Below are positions 45,880 through 55,082 of a stretch of DNA of 64,000 nt, one piece after another; the first letter of the stretch is position 1, and each line of letters starts with the position of its first letter. The DNA is from Lentimicrobium saccharophilum. GTDB lineage: Bacteria > Bacteroidota > Bacteroidia > Bacteroidales > Lentimicrobiaceae. The stretch lies in NCBI RefSeq assembly GCF_001192835.1, contig NZ_DF968183.1, positions 1,009,021-1,073,020 on the forward strand. Direction: 5' to 3'. The translations under genes and the position numbers were made by a program. The notes under the pieces were generated by a model. The model did no database searches, was not told where the DNA came from, and worked only from the letters and a program-made list of their open reading frames with translations.

Positions 45880-47286
45880 ATGATACAGGAGCGCGAGGAG
45901 CTTGGAAGCAAAACTTTTGGCATTATCATCACGATATTGTCAGTATTTGCTTTTATAGGGGCTTTTTTTATAATAAACTGGTTATCAATAGCCGACATTG
46001 AATACAATAGCCAGTATCTCACCGTTTTACTGATCATGATCCCTTTATGGCATTTTGGGATCAGCAAAACAAATCTCACCCGGTTTTACAGGGCCAAGGA
46101 TACGGCGATCATCCTGCTAGAGAGTTTTTTATTTATCTTAACCGGAACCGGGATTCTGGCCATCATTATTTCATTGCTAAAACTCGACCAGGTTAATTTT
46201 TACATCCTCCTGGTGTTTGCATCAGTTGAGTTTATATTGCTAAACCTGATAATTATTCTATCCTACAGGTATCATAAAAATCTACTCAGCAAAGGATTAA
46301 ACACCAGAAATATCATATTAATCGCTGATGAAAACTGTGTTGATTTTATTGAAAGACTTTTTCTCCATAAAGAATGGGGATTCAGAATTGTAACCATAAT
46401 ATCTGAATCGGAAATTATTTCAGAGATTTTCAGCAGCAGGGTCAAGGTCATTCAAAATACTCAAAGCCTGGCCTACCTGATAAAATCGCATGTTGTTGAC
46501 GAAGTGTTCTATTGCAAAAATGACATTAATCAGGCTGAAATTAAAAAGCTGGTGTTTGCATGTGAAGAAATCGGGGTTGTATTCAGGCTGCAATCTGCTT
46601 TCTTCCAGATGCCTGCGACCAAGACTCATCTGAGTTATTACAATGAAGTACCCTTTCTCACATTTATCAATACGCCGGCCAACAAGGATGCACATCAATG
46701 GAAATTTGTCGTTGACATTGTAGCTTCCTTCCTTATATTGCTTATTTGGTCCCCCATTCTGTTGCTAATTGTTATTGCGATAAAACTCACCTCAAGGGGA
46801 CCGGTTATATTCAAGCAGAAAAGGGTTGGTCTTAGGGGGCGTGAATTCAACATCTATAAATTCCGGACAATGGTTCAGGATGCCGAGAAACTGAGGCCCC
46901 TGCTCGAAGCCCAGAACGAAATGGATGGTCCGGTATTCAAGATAAAAAAAGATCCACGAATCACAGCTGTTGGGAAGATACTCAGAAAAACTGGCCTCGA
47001 TGAAGTCCCCCAGTTCTTTAATGTTTTAAAAGGAGACATGTCGCTGGTTGGGCCCAGGCCACCCCTCCCCAGCGAAGTAGCCCAGTATCAGAGATGGCAA
47101 CTCAGGCGGTTGTCAATGCGTCCGGGCATCACCTGCATATGGCAGATTGCGCCTAACAGGAACAACATTACTTTTGACGAATGGATGAAACTCGATCTGC
47201 AGTACATTGACAGCTGGTCACTGAAAATAGATTTCATGCTGCTGATAAAAACCATTCAGACAGTTGCAAAAGGTTCAGGTCAATAA
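45880..47286 (+). CDS. initiating polyprenyl-phosphate sugar phosphotransferase (WcaJ-like)
   Basis: 468 residues. Four hydrophobic segments in the N-terminal 130 residues, a CoA-like nucleotide-binding middle region, another membrane segment near residue 283 (VDIVASFLILLIWSPILLL), then the bacterial sugar transferase domain: FKQKRVGLRGREFNIYKFRTM, FKIKKDPRITAVGKILRKTGLDE, LPQFFNVLKGDMSLVGPRPPL-like order and MRPGITCIWQI. It transfers a hexose-1-phosphate to undecaprenyl phosphate and starts repeat-unit synthesis. It opens the second half of the locus, followed by export genes. Confidence 0.92.
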   Translation: MIQEREELGSKTFGIIITILSVFAFIGAFFIINWLSIADIEYNSQYLTVLLIMIPLWHFGISKTNLTRFYRAKDTAIILLESFLFILTGTGILAIIISLLKLDQVNFYILLVFASVEFILLNLIIILSYRYHKNLLSKGLNTRNIILIADENCVDFIERLFLHKEWGFRIVTIISESEIISEIFSSRVKVIQNTQSLAYLIKSHVVDEVFYCKNDINQAEIKKLVFACEEIGVVFRLQSAFFQMPATKTHLSYYNEVPFLTFINTPANKDAHQWKFVVDIVASFLILLIWSPILLLIVIAIKLTSRGPVIFKQKRVGLRGREFNIYKFRTMVQDAEKLRPLLEAQNEMDGPVFKIKKDPRITAVGKILRKTGLDEVPQFFNVLKGDMSLVGPRPPLPSEVAQYQRWQLRRLSMRPGITCIWQIAPNRNNITFDEWMKLDLQYIDSWSLKIDFMLLIKTIQTVAKGSGQ

Positions 47287-47398
47287 AGGAATTTTCAGAC
47301 AATTGCCTGAAACAACAATGATTGATTAACCCATGCGTTACTATATGAAATGCCGGATAATTGAACTTAACAGTCAGCCAAACAGAAAAGAACACCAT

Positions 47399-48169
47399 AT
47401 GAAAAACCCGGGTCAGTTTACACTTAAGCTGTTTATGTTATTGCTTATCTCAGGAATACTGGCGTCGTGTGTACCGCAGGACAACCTAAAATACGTTCAG
47501 AACAAAACAAGTTCGGAAATCAAGGAAAGCTACGAACACCTAAGGCCGATAAAAAAAATACGGCCTTTTGACAATCTGTATATCAATGTTTTAAGCCTCG
47601 ACGAACAAACCGCCAGGATATTCAGTAACCAGAACTCTTCAATTACAGGGGGGCTAAGTATAGATCTTCTGAGTTATACAGTAAGTGAAAGAGGAACCAT
47701 TGATTTTCCTTTTATCGGAGAAATCCTGTTAAATAACCTTACACTTCCTGAAGCAAAAGCCAAAGTTGAAGCTGAGCTTAGCCAGTATCTCAGCAATACT
47801 GCAATAACCATGAAGTTTGTAAACAGTAACATTACCGTGTTGGGAGAAGTCCGGAACCAGGGCGAATTCCCCTTTTTTAAGGAGCAGATCAATATTTTTC
47901 AGGCCCTTGGATATGCAGGCGGAATAACTGATTACGGCGACAAAAGCAAGGTAACACTGATCCGGGAATACGACAACCTGGTCAGATTTCACAACCTGAA
48001 CCTGACAGATAAAAAAATTGTTGAAAATGAGTATTATTACCTTCAACCCGGCGATGTTGTAATCGTAGAGCCCATTAAAACCAAATTCAGGAGTCTCAGG
48101 ACCTTTACTTATGCCACATTTCTTGCCACTACAACAACACTTATAACTGTTTTGTACTTTTTCAGATAA
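47399..48169 (+). CDS. Wza-like polysaccharide export lipoprotein
   Basis: 256 residues from the ATG at 47399, just before a clear lipobox (SGILASC, Cys25); the frame extends 22 codons upstream, which would spoil the signal peptide. The poly-export domain reads IRPFDNLYINVLSLDEQTARI and RGTIDFPFIGEILLNNLTLPEAK. The SLBB-type segment ITVLGEVRNQGEF follows, then YYYLQPGDVVIVEP and a C-terminal hydrophobic helix. It would form the outer-membrane exit channel with the Wzc-like protein next to it. Confidence 0.88.
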   Translation: MKNPGQFTLKLFMLLLISGILASCVPQDNLKYVQNKTSSEIKESYEHLRPIKKIRPFDNLYINVLSLDEQTARIFSNQNSSITGGLSIDLLSYTVSERGTIDFPFIGEILLNNLTLPEAKAKVEAELSQYLSNTAITMKFVNSNITVLGEVRNQGEFPFFKEQINIFQALGYAGGITDYGDKSKVTLIREYDNLVRFHNLNLTDKKIVENEYYYLQPGDVVIVEPIKTKFRSLRTFTYATFLATTTTLITVLYFFR

Positions 48170-48178
48170 CCCGAAGCC

Positions 48179-50623
48179 GTGAAAAGATCAGAAGAAATAT
48201 TCCAGCAGAAGACAGACTACCGGGACTTGATTTTTAAGCTGTGGCGACACAAATTCTGGTTTGCCCTTTCTATCGCCGCCTTTCTTGCGGCAGCATTTCT
48301 TTTCAACAAATTCTCCACCACTATTTTCAGGAATCACTCTACACTGTTGCTCAAGGAATCCGAGCGGAATTCTTTCATGAGTTCTCAGGATATCATGCAG
48401 GGTTTTGGCCTCTTTGCAGGTAATCAGAATATTGAAAATGAACTGGGCATTCTCACCTCATATACGATGATTTATGATGCTGTAAATCAACTCAATCTCG
48501 ACGTTTCATTTTACTCGGAGAGGTATATGTTCGGGGGGATAATCAAACACAAACTATTCAGGGAAACCGAAGAGATCTATTTTGATAAACCATTACAGAT
48601 AAGTATTGATAAATCTTCGCTTCAGCCCATTGATCTTCCGATCTATTTCAGGATACTGAATAAAGATGAGTTCAGCATTGAAGCAAACGGAGAAAACATT
48701 CTGATATACAACTATCTGGATGATAATATTGTAAAAATCGCACCGAAAGTGAAAATCTCAGGAACTTACAAGTTCGGCGAGGAAATCAAGGGAGAAAACT
48801 ATAGCTTTAAGGTGCATTTACCTCAAGGGAATAACTTTCAGCCATCATCCGGTAAAGTATATTTTTCTTTCAACAGTTTAAGTTACCTGACGCTTAAATA
48901 CCAGGCATCCATAACTGCCAACGTTACTTCCAGAACCTCTTCACTTGTTGTAATCTCAATGTCTGGCGACAACAGGTACAAAATCACTGACTTTCTCAAC
49001 ACACTTTCAAATGCGTATCTTGAGAAAAACCTCGAGAAAAAAAACAGAATTGCCATCAACACCGTGAAATTTATCGACAGTCAGATCAGCGAAGTATCGG
49101 ATTCATTGACTTATGCTGAAAGCAAACTTCAGAATTTCAGGACTTCGAACCGGGTTATGGATATAAGTTTTCAGGGTCAACAATCGCTCGAAAGGATGAA
49201 CCAGCTTGAAAGTGAACGGGCATTGCTTATTATGCAGAAGAAGTATTATGATTATATCCGCGATTATTTTGAAAAAAATACAGATTTATCTGATCTTGTT
49301 GCCCCTTCCTCGATGAATGTTCAGGATCCCTTGTTAAACCAGTTGATTTCCCAATTGATTACACTCAATTCAGAACGAACCAACCTGCTTAACCAGGGAA
49401 ACATTAAGAATCTGAGACTTAATACTATTGAAGTTCAGATAGCCAACCTGAAAAAAACCATCAACGAAAACATCAGCAGTAATGCGGCAACCACTGAGAT
49501 TGCCCTTCAGGATATTAACAACAGGTCTGCACGCATCTCTGCTGAGATGTCAAGACTCCCTTCAACTGAAAGGCAACTTTTCGGTATTGAACGTAAATTC
49601 AAGCTGAATGATGCAATTTACACCTTTCTGCTCCAGAAAAGATCTGAAGCACAAATTGCCCGTGCATCAAATGCCCCCGATTATGAAGTGATTGATCCTG
49701 CAAGATACATAACTTCTTATCAGGTCTTTCCCAAGAACAAATTAACCCTGATTATCGGTGCTTTATTGGGGTTAATGATTCCTTTTATCATTATAATTTT
49801 ACGTGACTTCCTGAACACAAAGATTTCTTCGAAAAAGGAGATTGAATCCATCACCGGCCTGCCAATCCTTGGTCATGTATTTCACAATGACAGCAAAGAA
49901 AAGATCGTTATCAATGAAGCCTTCAATTCACCAATTTCGGAATCCTTCAGGAGTTTAAGGACTAACCTTCAATTCTATGCCACGGATAATGAGAAAATGA
50001 TATTTGTGGTTACTTCTTCATATACAGGGGAAGGAAAATCATTTATATCGCAGAATCTCGCCTGTGTTTATGCCCTGTTTGGTAAAAAAACCCTGTTGAT
50101 GGGTTTTGACCTCAGAAGACCAAAACTATACCAGGACTTCAACCTGTCCAATCAGAAAGGGATCAGCACCGCCCTGATAAATCAATCTTCCCTGCCTGAA
50201 ATTATTCAGAAAACAAGTATAGATAACCTTGATTTCATTTCAGCCGGACCAATTCCACCAAACCCGCTTGAGCTGATCGCTTCCCAAAAAACTGAACAGC
50301 TGATCAATGACCTTAAAAAGCTGTATGACTACATTATTATTGATTCTCCACCTGTTGGCGTTGTATCTGACACGTACCTGTTAATGAAGTATTCGGATGC
50401 AAATATTTACGTTGTAAGACAAGGATTTACTGTAAAGGAAGCATTTACAACAAATATTAATCATTTGACTCAGAAGAACATACCTCACATCAGCCTTGTG
50501 ATCAACGATGTTAAAGCGAGAGGTCTGAGTTATGATTACGGATATGAATACACTTATTATGAGGAGAAAAAGGATAATTCCTTCTTCAAATCATTCAGCA
50601 AAAACTTATTTAAAAAGAAGTGA
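48179..50623 (+). CDS. Wzc-like chain-length regulator and BY-type tyrosine kinase
   Basis: 814 residues from a GTG, 9 bases after the export gene. N-terminal Wzz domain with one membrane segment (about residues 22-40), a long coiled-coil periplasmic region, then a second membrane segment near residue 525. The cytosolic kinase domain has Walker A TGEGKSF (Lys620), Walker A' LLMGFDLRRPKL and Walker B YIIIDSPP. The tail is tyrosine-rich (YDYGYEYTYY), typical of autophosphorylation clusters. It controls polymer length and export. No cognate phosphatase was seen in the locus. Confidence 0.92.
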   Translation: MKRSEEIFQQKTDYRDLIFKLWRHKFWFALSIAAFLAAAFLFNKFSTTIFRNHSTLLLKESERNSFMSSQDIMQGFGLFAGNQNIENELGILTSYTMIYDAVNQLNLDVSFYSERYMFGGIIKHKLFRETEEIYFDKPLQISIDKSSLQPIDLPIYFRILNKDEFSIEANGENILIYNYLDDNIVKIAPKVKISGTYKFGEEIKGENYSFKVHLPQGNNFQPSSGKVYFSFNSLSYLTLKYQASITANVTSRTSSLVVISMSGDNRYKITDFLNTLSNAYLEKNLEKKNRIAINTVKFIDSQISEVSDSLTYAESKLQNFRTSNRVMDISFQGQQSLERMNQLESERALLIMQKKYYDYIRDYFEKNTDLSDLVAPSSMNVQDPLLNQLISQLITLNSERTNLLNQGNIKNLRLNTIEVQIANLKKTINENISSNAATTEIALQDINNRSARISAEMSRLPSTERQLFGIERKFKLNDAIYTFLLQKRSEAQIARASNAPDYEVIDPARYITSYQVFPKNKLTLIIGALLGLMIPFIIIILRDFLNTKISSKKEIESITGLPILGHVFHNDSKEKIVINEAFNSPISESFRSLRTNLQFYATDNEKMIFVVTSSYTGEGKSFISQNLACVYALFGKKTLLMGFDLRRPKLYQDFNLSNQKGISTALINQSSLPEIIQKTSIDNLDFISAGPIPPNPLELIASQKTEQLINDLKKLYDYIIIDSPPVGVVSDTYLLMKYSDANIYVVRQGFTVKEAFTTNINHLTQKNIPHISLVINDVKARGLSYDYGYEYTYYEEKKDNSFFKSFSKNLFKKK

Positions 50624-51128
50624 TCAGCCCTTATAGTCTGTCAAAAGGGAATTTCTTTCTTTAGCATGTGTTTAATCTTTATGGAATATTTCCGGTGATC
50701 TGATAAATATCATCTGTTATACGTGCATCAGTGTTTCCGGAATCCGGAGCAATAGCTATCCTCCTAAACCTTTGCGGCTTCCCCGGGGAGAATTTCCCCA
50801 AAATGAGAAAGCAAGGCCAACAATATCCCCTATCACTAATTAGACTCTTTTTAAATTAACTTAATAAGGAAATTAATAATTATCTCAATATGCTGTCTGT
50901 AATCGATTTCGGATTCCATTTCGGTTTAAAAGCTAATTAAGCGCAACTCAACCAGGATTTCTGGCATAGTTTTCCATCAAACTTTCGCGGGGCAGCATTC
51001 CGGGATGAGAAATGCTGTCCGGGGGAGAATTTTACAGCAACAATCTGATAGAATACATTTTCCCTGCTGAGCTACCCGATTAAGTAGCTGATTAGCAGCA
51101 TTGAAATTTATTTTTGAATTAATGTTAA
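50624..51128. other. 505-base gap before the first adhesin, with leader hairpins
   Basis: No gene was supported. Two stem-loops are visible: GGCAGCATT (50991-50999) with AATGCTGTC (51011-51019, one G-U pair), and nested pairing TGCT/AGCA around GCTAC/GTAGC at about 51066-51106, just before the start at 51129. They suggest a structured mRNA leader. No clear TAnnTTTG box was found. Confidence 0.4.
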
Positions 51129-54100
51129 ATGAACAAACTAAAACGACTACAAATGGAAAACAAACGGAGCATTACAGGAGGAGGAATTTCCAACAAAAAA
51201 CCCAGATTTTTATTTCTTGCACTAACTTTTCTGCTACTCGTATTTTATTCTTCGATTCTTTTTGGTGCAACCATCTACATTGATCCGACCAACACAAGCT
51301 CCGGTCAGAATGGTTCCATTACAAGCCCTTACAGTTCCTGGACCAGATTTTCCCTGGTGAGCGGGAATACCTATTTGCAAAAAAGGGGGACTACGTACAC
51401 ATCCTCAACGCAAATTTTCATCAGTGCGAAAAACAACATCACAATCGGAGCATATGGCACCGGTAGCAAGCCTGTTTTCTCATATACAGGCAGCGGATAC
51501 GCCTATAGAATCGAAGGCTCTTCCAATTGCACCGTTCAGGACTTTGAAGTTAACGGAAATGGAAATGCCCATTCCCTGATAGGGGTCTCGGGCAGTTCAT
51601 CAAACTACACTTCTGAAATTACCATCAACAATTGCGTGCTTCACAATGCACATAATACCAACAATGCAGGCTTCGGAATATATGGGGTATACAACAACAA
51701 CCTGTCAATTCTGAATACCACAATTCACAATGTAGCCATTGACGGAATATATTTAGCCAATATTCCGGGTATTGAGATCGGGTACAGTCATATCTACAAT
51801 ATTAACCGGAGATTTTTTGTAAACCCCAATCAGACTTACTCATCAGGAGATGGAATACAACTCGACGGCAATTATAATGGTTTTCACATTCACCATACGA
51901 TTATTGACCGCACAAACGGTGCCGGCAATAAGTTCAACCTTATTCTGAACAGTGCACCCGGGACTTCCGACAATGCAACCGGAATAATTGAGTATTGCAC
52001 ATTTATTAATGGCTCAAATGTGGCTGCAGCTGTGCACATTGAACGCGGGAACGGAATCATTACAAGGTATAATACTTTTCAGGGAAATACCCTGGGCTTA
52101 AGAATTGCAGGAGCATATACCAGTAATAATCTGATTCATAACAACATCTTCTACAACTGTTCAAGCGGAATCGGCATTGGATATACATATCCCTCTGTGG
52201 GGCCGGCAACAAACACCAAGGTCTATAACAATGTCTTTTACCGTGTCTCAAATTACCATATCTGGGTTGATAAAACAAACGTTGATTCAAGAAACAATAT
52301 CCACCTTAGGGGCACAGACAATGGTGTTGCCATCTACAATTACGGTGGCGGATCATGGACCATCAGGAACAACTGTTACGGCACATCTGCAACAGCCGGA
52401 ACGCCCGGAACAGGATCAAATCCGGTTACAGGCAATCCGCTTTTTGTTAATCCGGCGGGTTACGACTTCCACCTGCAAAGTAGCTCTCCCTGCATCAATA
52501 AAGGCGTGAATGTGGGAATCAGCCATGACATTGAAGGAACCTCAATATTTCAGGGATCCGCACCTGACATCGGTGCTTATGAATATATCTCTTCCTCTGG
52601 CAGCAACCTGCCCCCTGTAATAAATAACCAGTCATTCTCAATAAATGAAAACAGCCCGAACGGTACCGGTGTCGGGACCGTAGTTGCAACAGACCCCAAT
52701 GCAGGACAAACGCTTACTTACACTATTGTCAGCGGCAATACTAACAATGCATTCACACTAAACTCCAGTACAGGTCAGATTATTGTAGCCAACAGTGCTG
52801 CTATAAACTATGAATCTGCATCATCTTTTGCGCTTATTGTAAGGGTAACTGACAATGGCACCGGTAATCTCTGGTCGCAGGCAACAATAACAATAAATAT
52901 TCTTAACATCAATGAGCCTCCGGTTATATCCAATCAGGCATTCAGTATTGCCCAGAATCTTCCCAACGGGACCCTGGTCGGGACTGTTCAAGCTTCTGAT
53001 CCGGATCAGGGACAGGTTCTTACCTTTTCAATTACCGGCGGAAATACCAACTCCTGTTTTGCAATCAATGCTTCTACGGGTACAATAACAGTTGCAAATG
53101 CAGTTGCACTCACCCCTCAAACGTTTAATCTTACCGTCAGGGCTACCGACAACGGGAACCCTAGCCTGTATACTCAGGCTACTGTATCTGTAACAGTTAC
53201 TTCGGTAAACCAGGCTCCTGTAATAAACAACCAGTCATTCAATACTGCGCAGGGTTCTCCCAATGGAACTGTTATCGGAACAGTGATTGCAAGCGACCCC
53301 AACCAGGGGCAAACGCTGTCATATTCCATTACAGGGGGGAATACATCATCATGTTTTGCAATAAATCCCTCAAGCGGAGCACTTTCAGTCAATAATTCAG
53401 CCGCCCTTGCTGTTCAGACATACAATTTATCAGTCCGGGTAACAGATAACGGAATCCCGTCAATGAACAGCCAGGCGATCGTCACGGTGAATGTAACCCC
53501 CGGGAATCAGGCTCCTGTGATAGAAAACCAGACGTTCAACGTTCAGCAATATGCACCAGCCGGGACACTTGTCGGGACGCTGATTGCCACTGATCCGGAT
53601 CCGGGTCAGGTCCTCACATACTCTATCACTACAGGGAATTCCAACGGGATATTTGCCATCAATCCGGGCACGGGTGCTATTACAGTAGTTCATTCCTTTG
53701 CGCTCTACCCCAGGACATTTTATATGATGGCAAGAGCAACCGATAATGGCACACCAGCATTGTTCGCTGAAGCTATGATACAGATCATAGTACCAGAGAC
53801 AAACTACCCTCCTGTCATTGATAACCAAACCTTCATCACAAAAAAACATCCTCCGGCAGGTTCTGTGCTCGGTACTGTTGTGGCCAGCGACCCCAACCCA
53901 AATCAGCTACTTACATATACAATAACAGCGGGAAATTCCAACGGCATTTTTGATCTGAACCCGAATACAGGCGTGCTTACTGTAGCAAATCCGGCTGCAT
54001 TTTATCCGCGAACGCTCTATCTCAGGGTCAGAGCTACAGACAATGGCACCCCTAATATGTATGCGGAAGCAATTATCTCAATTGTCGTGTCAAATGCATC

Positions 54101-54698
54101 TGCCACCACCGCTGTTCCGGTTTCCAAACAATATTTCAATACCAGCATTCTTCTTCCCGAAGGGAGTCCTGTTGGCCAAATTTTATCAAGGCACTCCTCC
54201 GACGAGATGAATCTAACATACATCCCAATGCAGGATCACCCACTTCCTGGTATTTCAATCAATAGTTCGACTGGTGAAATCATAATATCAGACAAAGACA
54301 GGCTTTTGTCGGGCGAGCTTGATTGCAAAATCGGAGTTCTTGATTCTGAAGAACTTGAATTAATGGAAGTTGTTGACATAACCATATCCATTTCAGAAAA
54401 AATGACAACTACAGAAACCAAAGAAGAAAATAACATGCAAAATATTTCTATTGATTCAGAAGTCGTTGTTTACCCGAATCCCTCGGTTGATGGAATCTTC
54501 AACATAGGGTTCAGCGGACAACAAATATCTGCCACTGAGATTGCGGTCTTCGACCTCTCAGGCAGACTTATTTTCAATACAATTTTTAAGCAGTCGGATA
54601 AAATAACAATTGACCTTTCAGGACGGCCAAAAGGAACTTACCTCCTGAAAGTCTTTAATGGATTGCAACAAAAGACCATCAAAGCGGTCATCGGCTGA
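51129..54698 (+). CDS. T9SS-exported beta-helix and cadherin-repeat surface protein
   Basis: 1189 residues; an alternative start at Met9 follows nearby. A signal segment at about residues 27-48 (FLFLALTFLLLVFYSSILFGA) is followed by ATIYIDPTNTSSGQNG. Residues 60-480 form a right-handed parallel beta-helix (pectate-lyase-like) rich in Asn. Five cadherin-like repeats of about 100 residues (each beginning PVINNQSF or similar, with NTNNAF and TDNG motifs) and a divergent sixth follow. The end is a type A T9SS sorting domain (VVVYPNPSVDGIF, LSGRPKGTYLLKVFNG). It should be secreted through the T9SS and anchored. The beta-helix may bind or cut a polysaccharide; no catalytic residues could be assigned. 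It is paralogous to the next gene. Confidence 0.85.
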   Translation: MNKLKRLQMENKRSITGGGISNKKPRFLFLALTFLLLVFYSSILFGATIYIDPTNTSSGQNGSITSPYSSWTRFSLVSGNTYLQKRGTTYTSSTQIFISAKNNITIGAYGTGSKPVFSYTGSGYAYRIEGSSNCTVQDFEVNGNGNAHSLIGVSGSSSNYTSEITINNCVLHNAHNTNNAGFGIYGVYNNNLSILNTTIHNVAIDGIYLANIPGIEIGYSHIYNINRRFFVNPNQTYSSGDGIQLDGNYNGFHIHHTIIDRTNGAGNKFNLILNSAPGTSDNATGIIEYCTFINGSNVAAAVHIERGNGIITRYNTFQGNTLGLRIAGAYTSNNLIHNNIFYNCSSGIGIGYTYPSVGPATNTKVYNNVFYRVSNYHIWVDKTNVDSRNNIHLRGTDNGVAIYNYGGGSWTIRNNCYGTSATAGTPGTGSNPVTGNPLFVNPAGYDFHLQSSSPCINKGVNVGISHDIEGTSIFQGSAPDIGAYEYISSSGSNLPPVINNQSFSINENSPNGTGVGTVVATDPNAGQTLTYTIVSGNTNNAFTLNSSTGQIIVANSAAINYESASSFALIVRVTDNGTGNLWSQATITINILNINEPPVISNQAFSIAQNLPNGTLVGTVQASDPDQGQVLTFSITGGNTNSCFAINASTGTITVANAVALTPQTFNLTVRATDNGNPSLYTQATVSVTVTSVNQAPVINNQSFNTAQGSPNGTVIGTVIASDPNQGQTLSYSITGGNTSSCFAINPSSGALSVNNSAALAVQTYNLSVRVTDNGIPSMNSQAIVTVNVTPGNQAPVIENQTFNVQQYAPAGTLVGTLIATDPDPGQVLTYSITTGNSNGIFAINPGTGAITVVHSFALYPRTFYMMARATDNGTPALFAEAMIQIIVPETNYPPVIDNQTFITKKHPPAGSVLGTVVASDPNPNQLLTYTITAGNSNGIFDLNPNTGVLTVANPAAFYPRTLYLRVRATDNGTPNMYAEAIISIVVSNASATTAVPVSKQYFNTSILLPEGSPVGQILSRHSSDEMNLTYIPMQDHPLPGISINSSTGEIIISDKDRLLSGELDCKIGVLDSEELELMEVVDITISISEKMTTTETKEENNMQNISIDSEVVVYPNPSVDGIFNIGFSGQQISATEIAVFDLSGRLIFNTIFKQSDKITIDLSGRPKGTYLLKVFNGLQQKTIKAVIG

Positions 54699-54719
54699 TG
54701 AGCGAAAACAATTCCTGAG

Positions 54720-54754
54720 TCAGGTGGCTATACAACTAGCCACCTGATTTTTTT
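54720..54754 (+). terminator. Rho-independent terminator after the first adhesin gene
   Basis: CAGGTGGCTA (54721-54730) pairs perfectly with TAGCCACCTG (54737-54746) across a 6-base loop, extended by an outer T-A pair, and is followed by a run of T bases. Confidence 0.9.
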
Positions 54755-55082
54755 CATACTATTCCATTTTCTTTATATATATTATTATATTGTTTATTTA
54801 ATATTTCTATACATTACTGAGTCAAGGATAATAATCTGTTGCTATTAAAAATGAAAAATATACACCACTGTCATACAGCCCATTAATTCCTTTAAGAAAT
54901 ACAGCTTATATAGCAGACGCTAAATGTAGACCTCTTCTAAATTATCAATAATCCAATTTTTACCTGTTACTTTTTCCAAAAAAAACTATAAAAGGATTAC
55001 AAAGCCAGAAGGAGGAGATCGGCCAGGGATACTTCTGCCTTCAACTAGGAATAATCAATGACTTAGGTCACTCAAACAACTA
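54755..55082. other. AT-rich gap before the giant adhesin
   Basis: About 330 AT-rich bases with no supported gene. No TAnnTTTG box with a correctly spaced TTG was found. An AAGGAGGAG sequence at 55009-55017 resembles a ribosome-binding site, but it lies some 65 bases before the chosen start and in no useful frame. Confidence 0.35.

Noticed and set aside
54851..54886. An 11-codon His-containing frame that recalls a histidine leader peptide
   Set aside because: His codons are not consecutive, no attenuator pairing is seen and no histidine gene follows.
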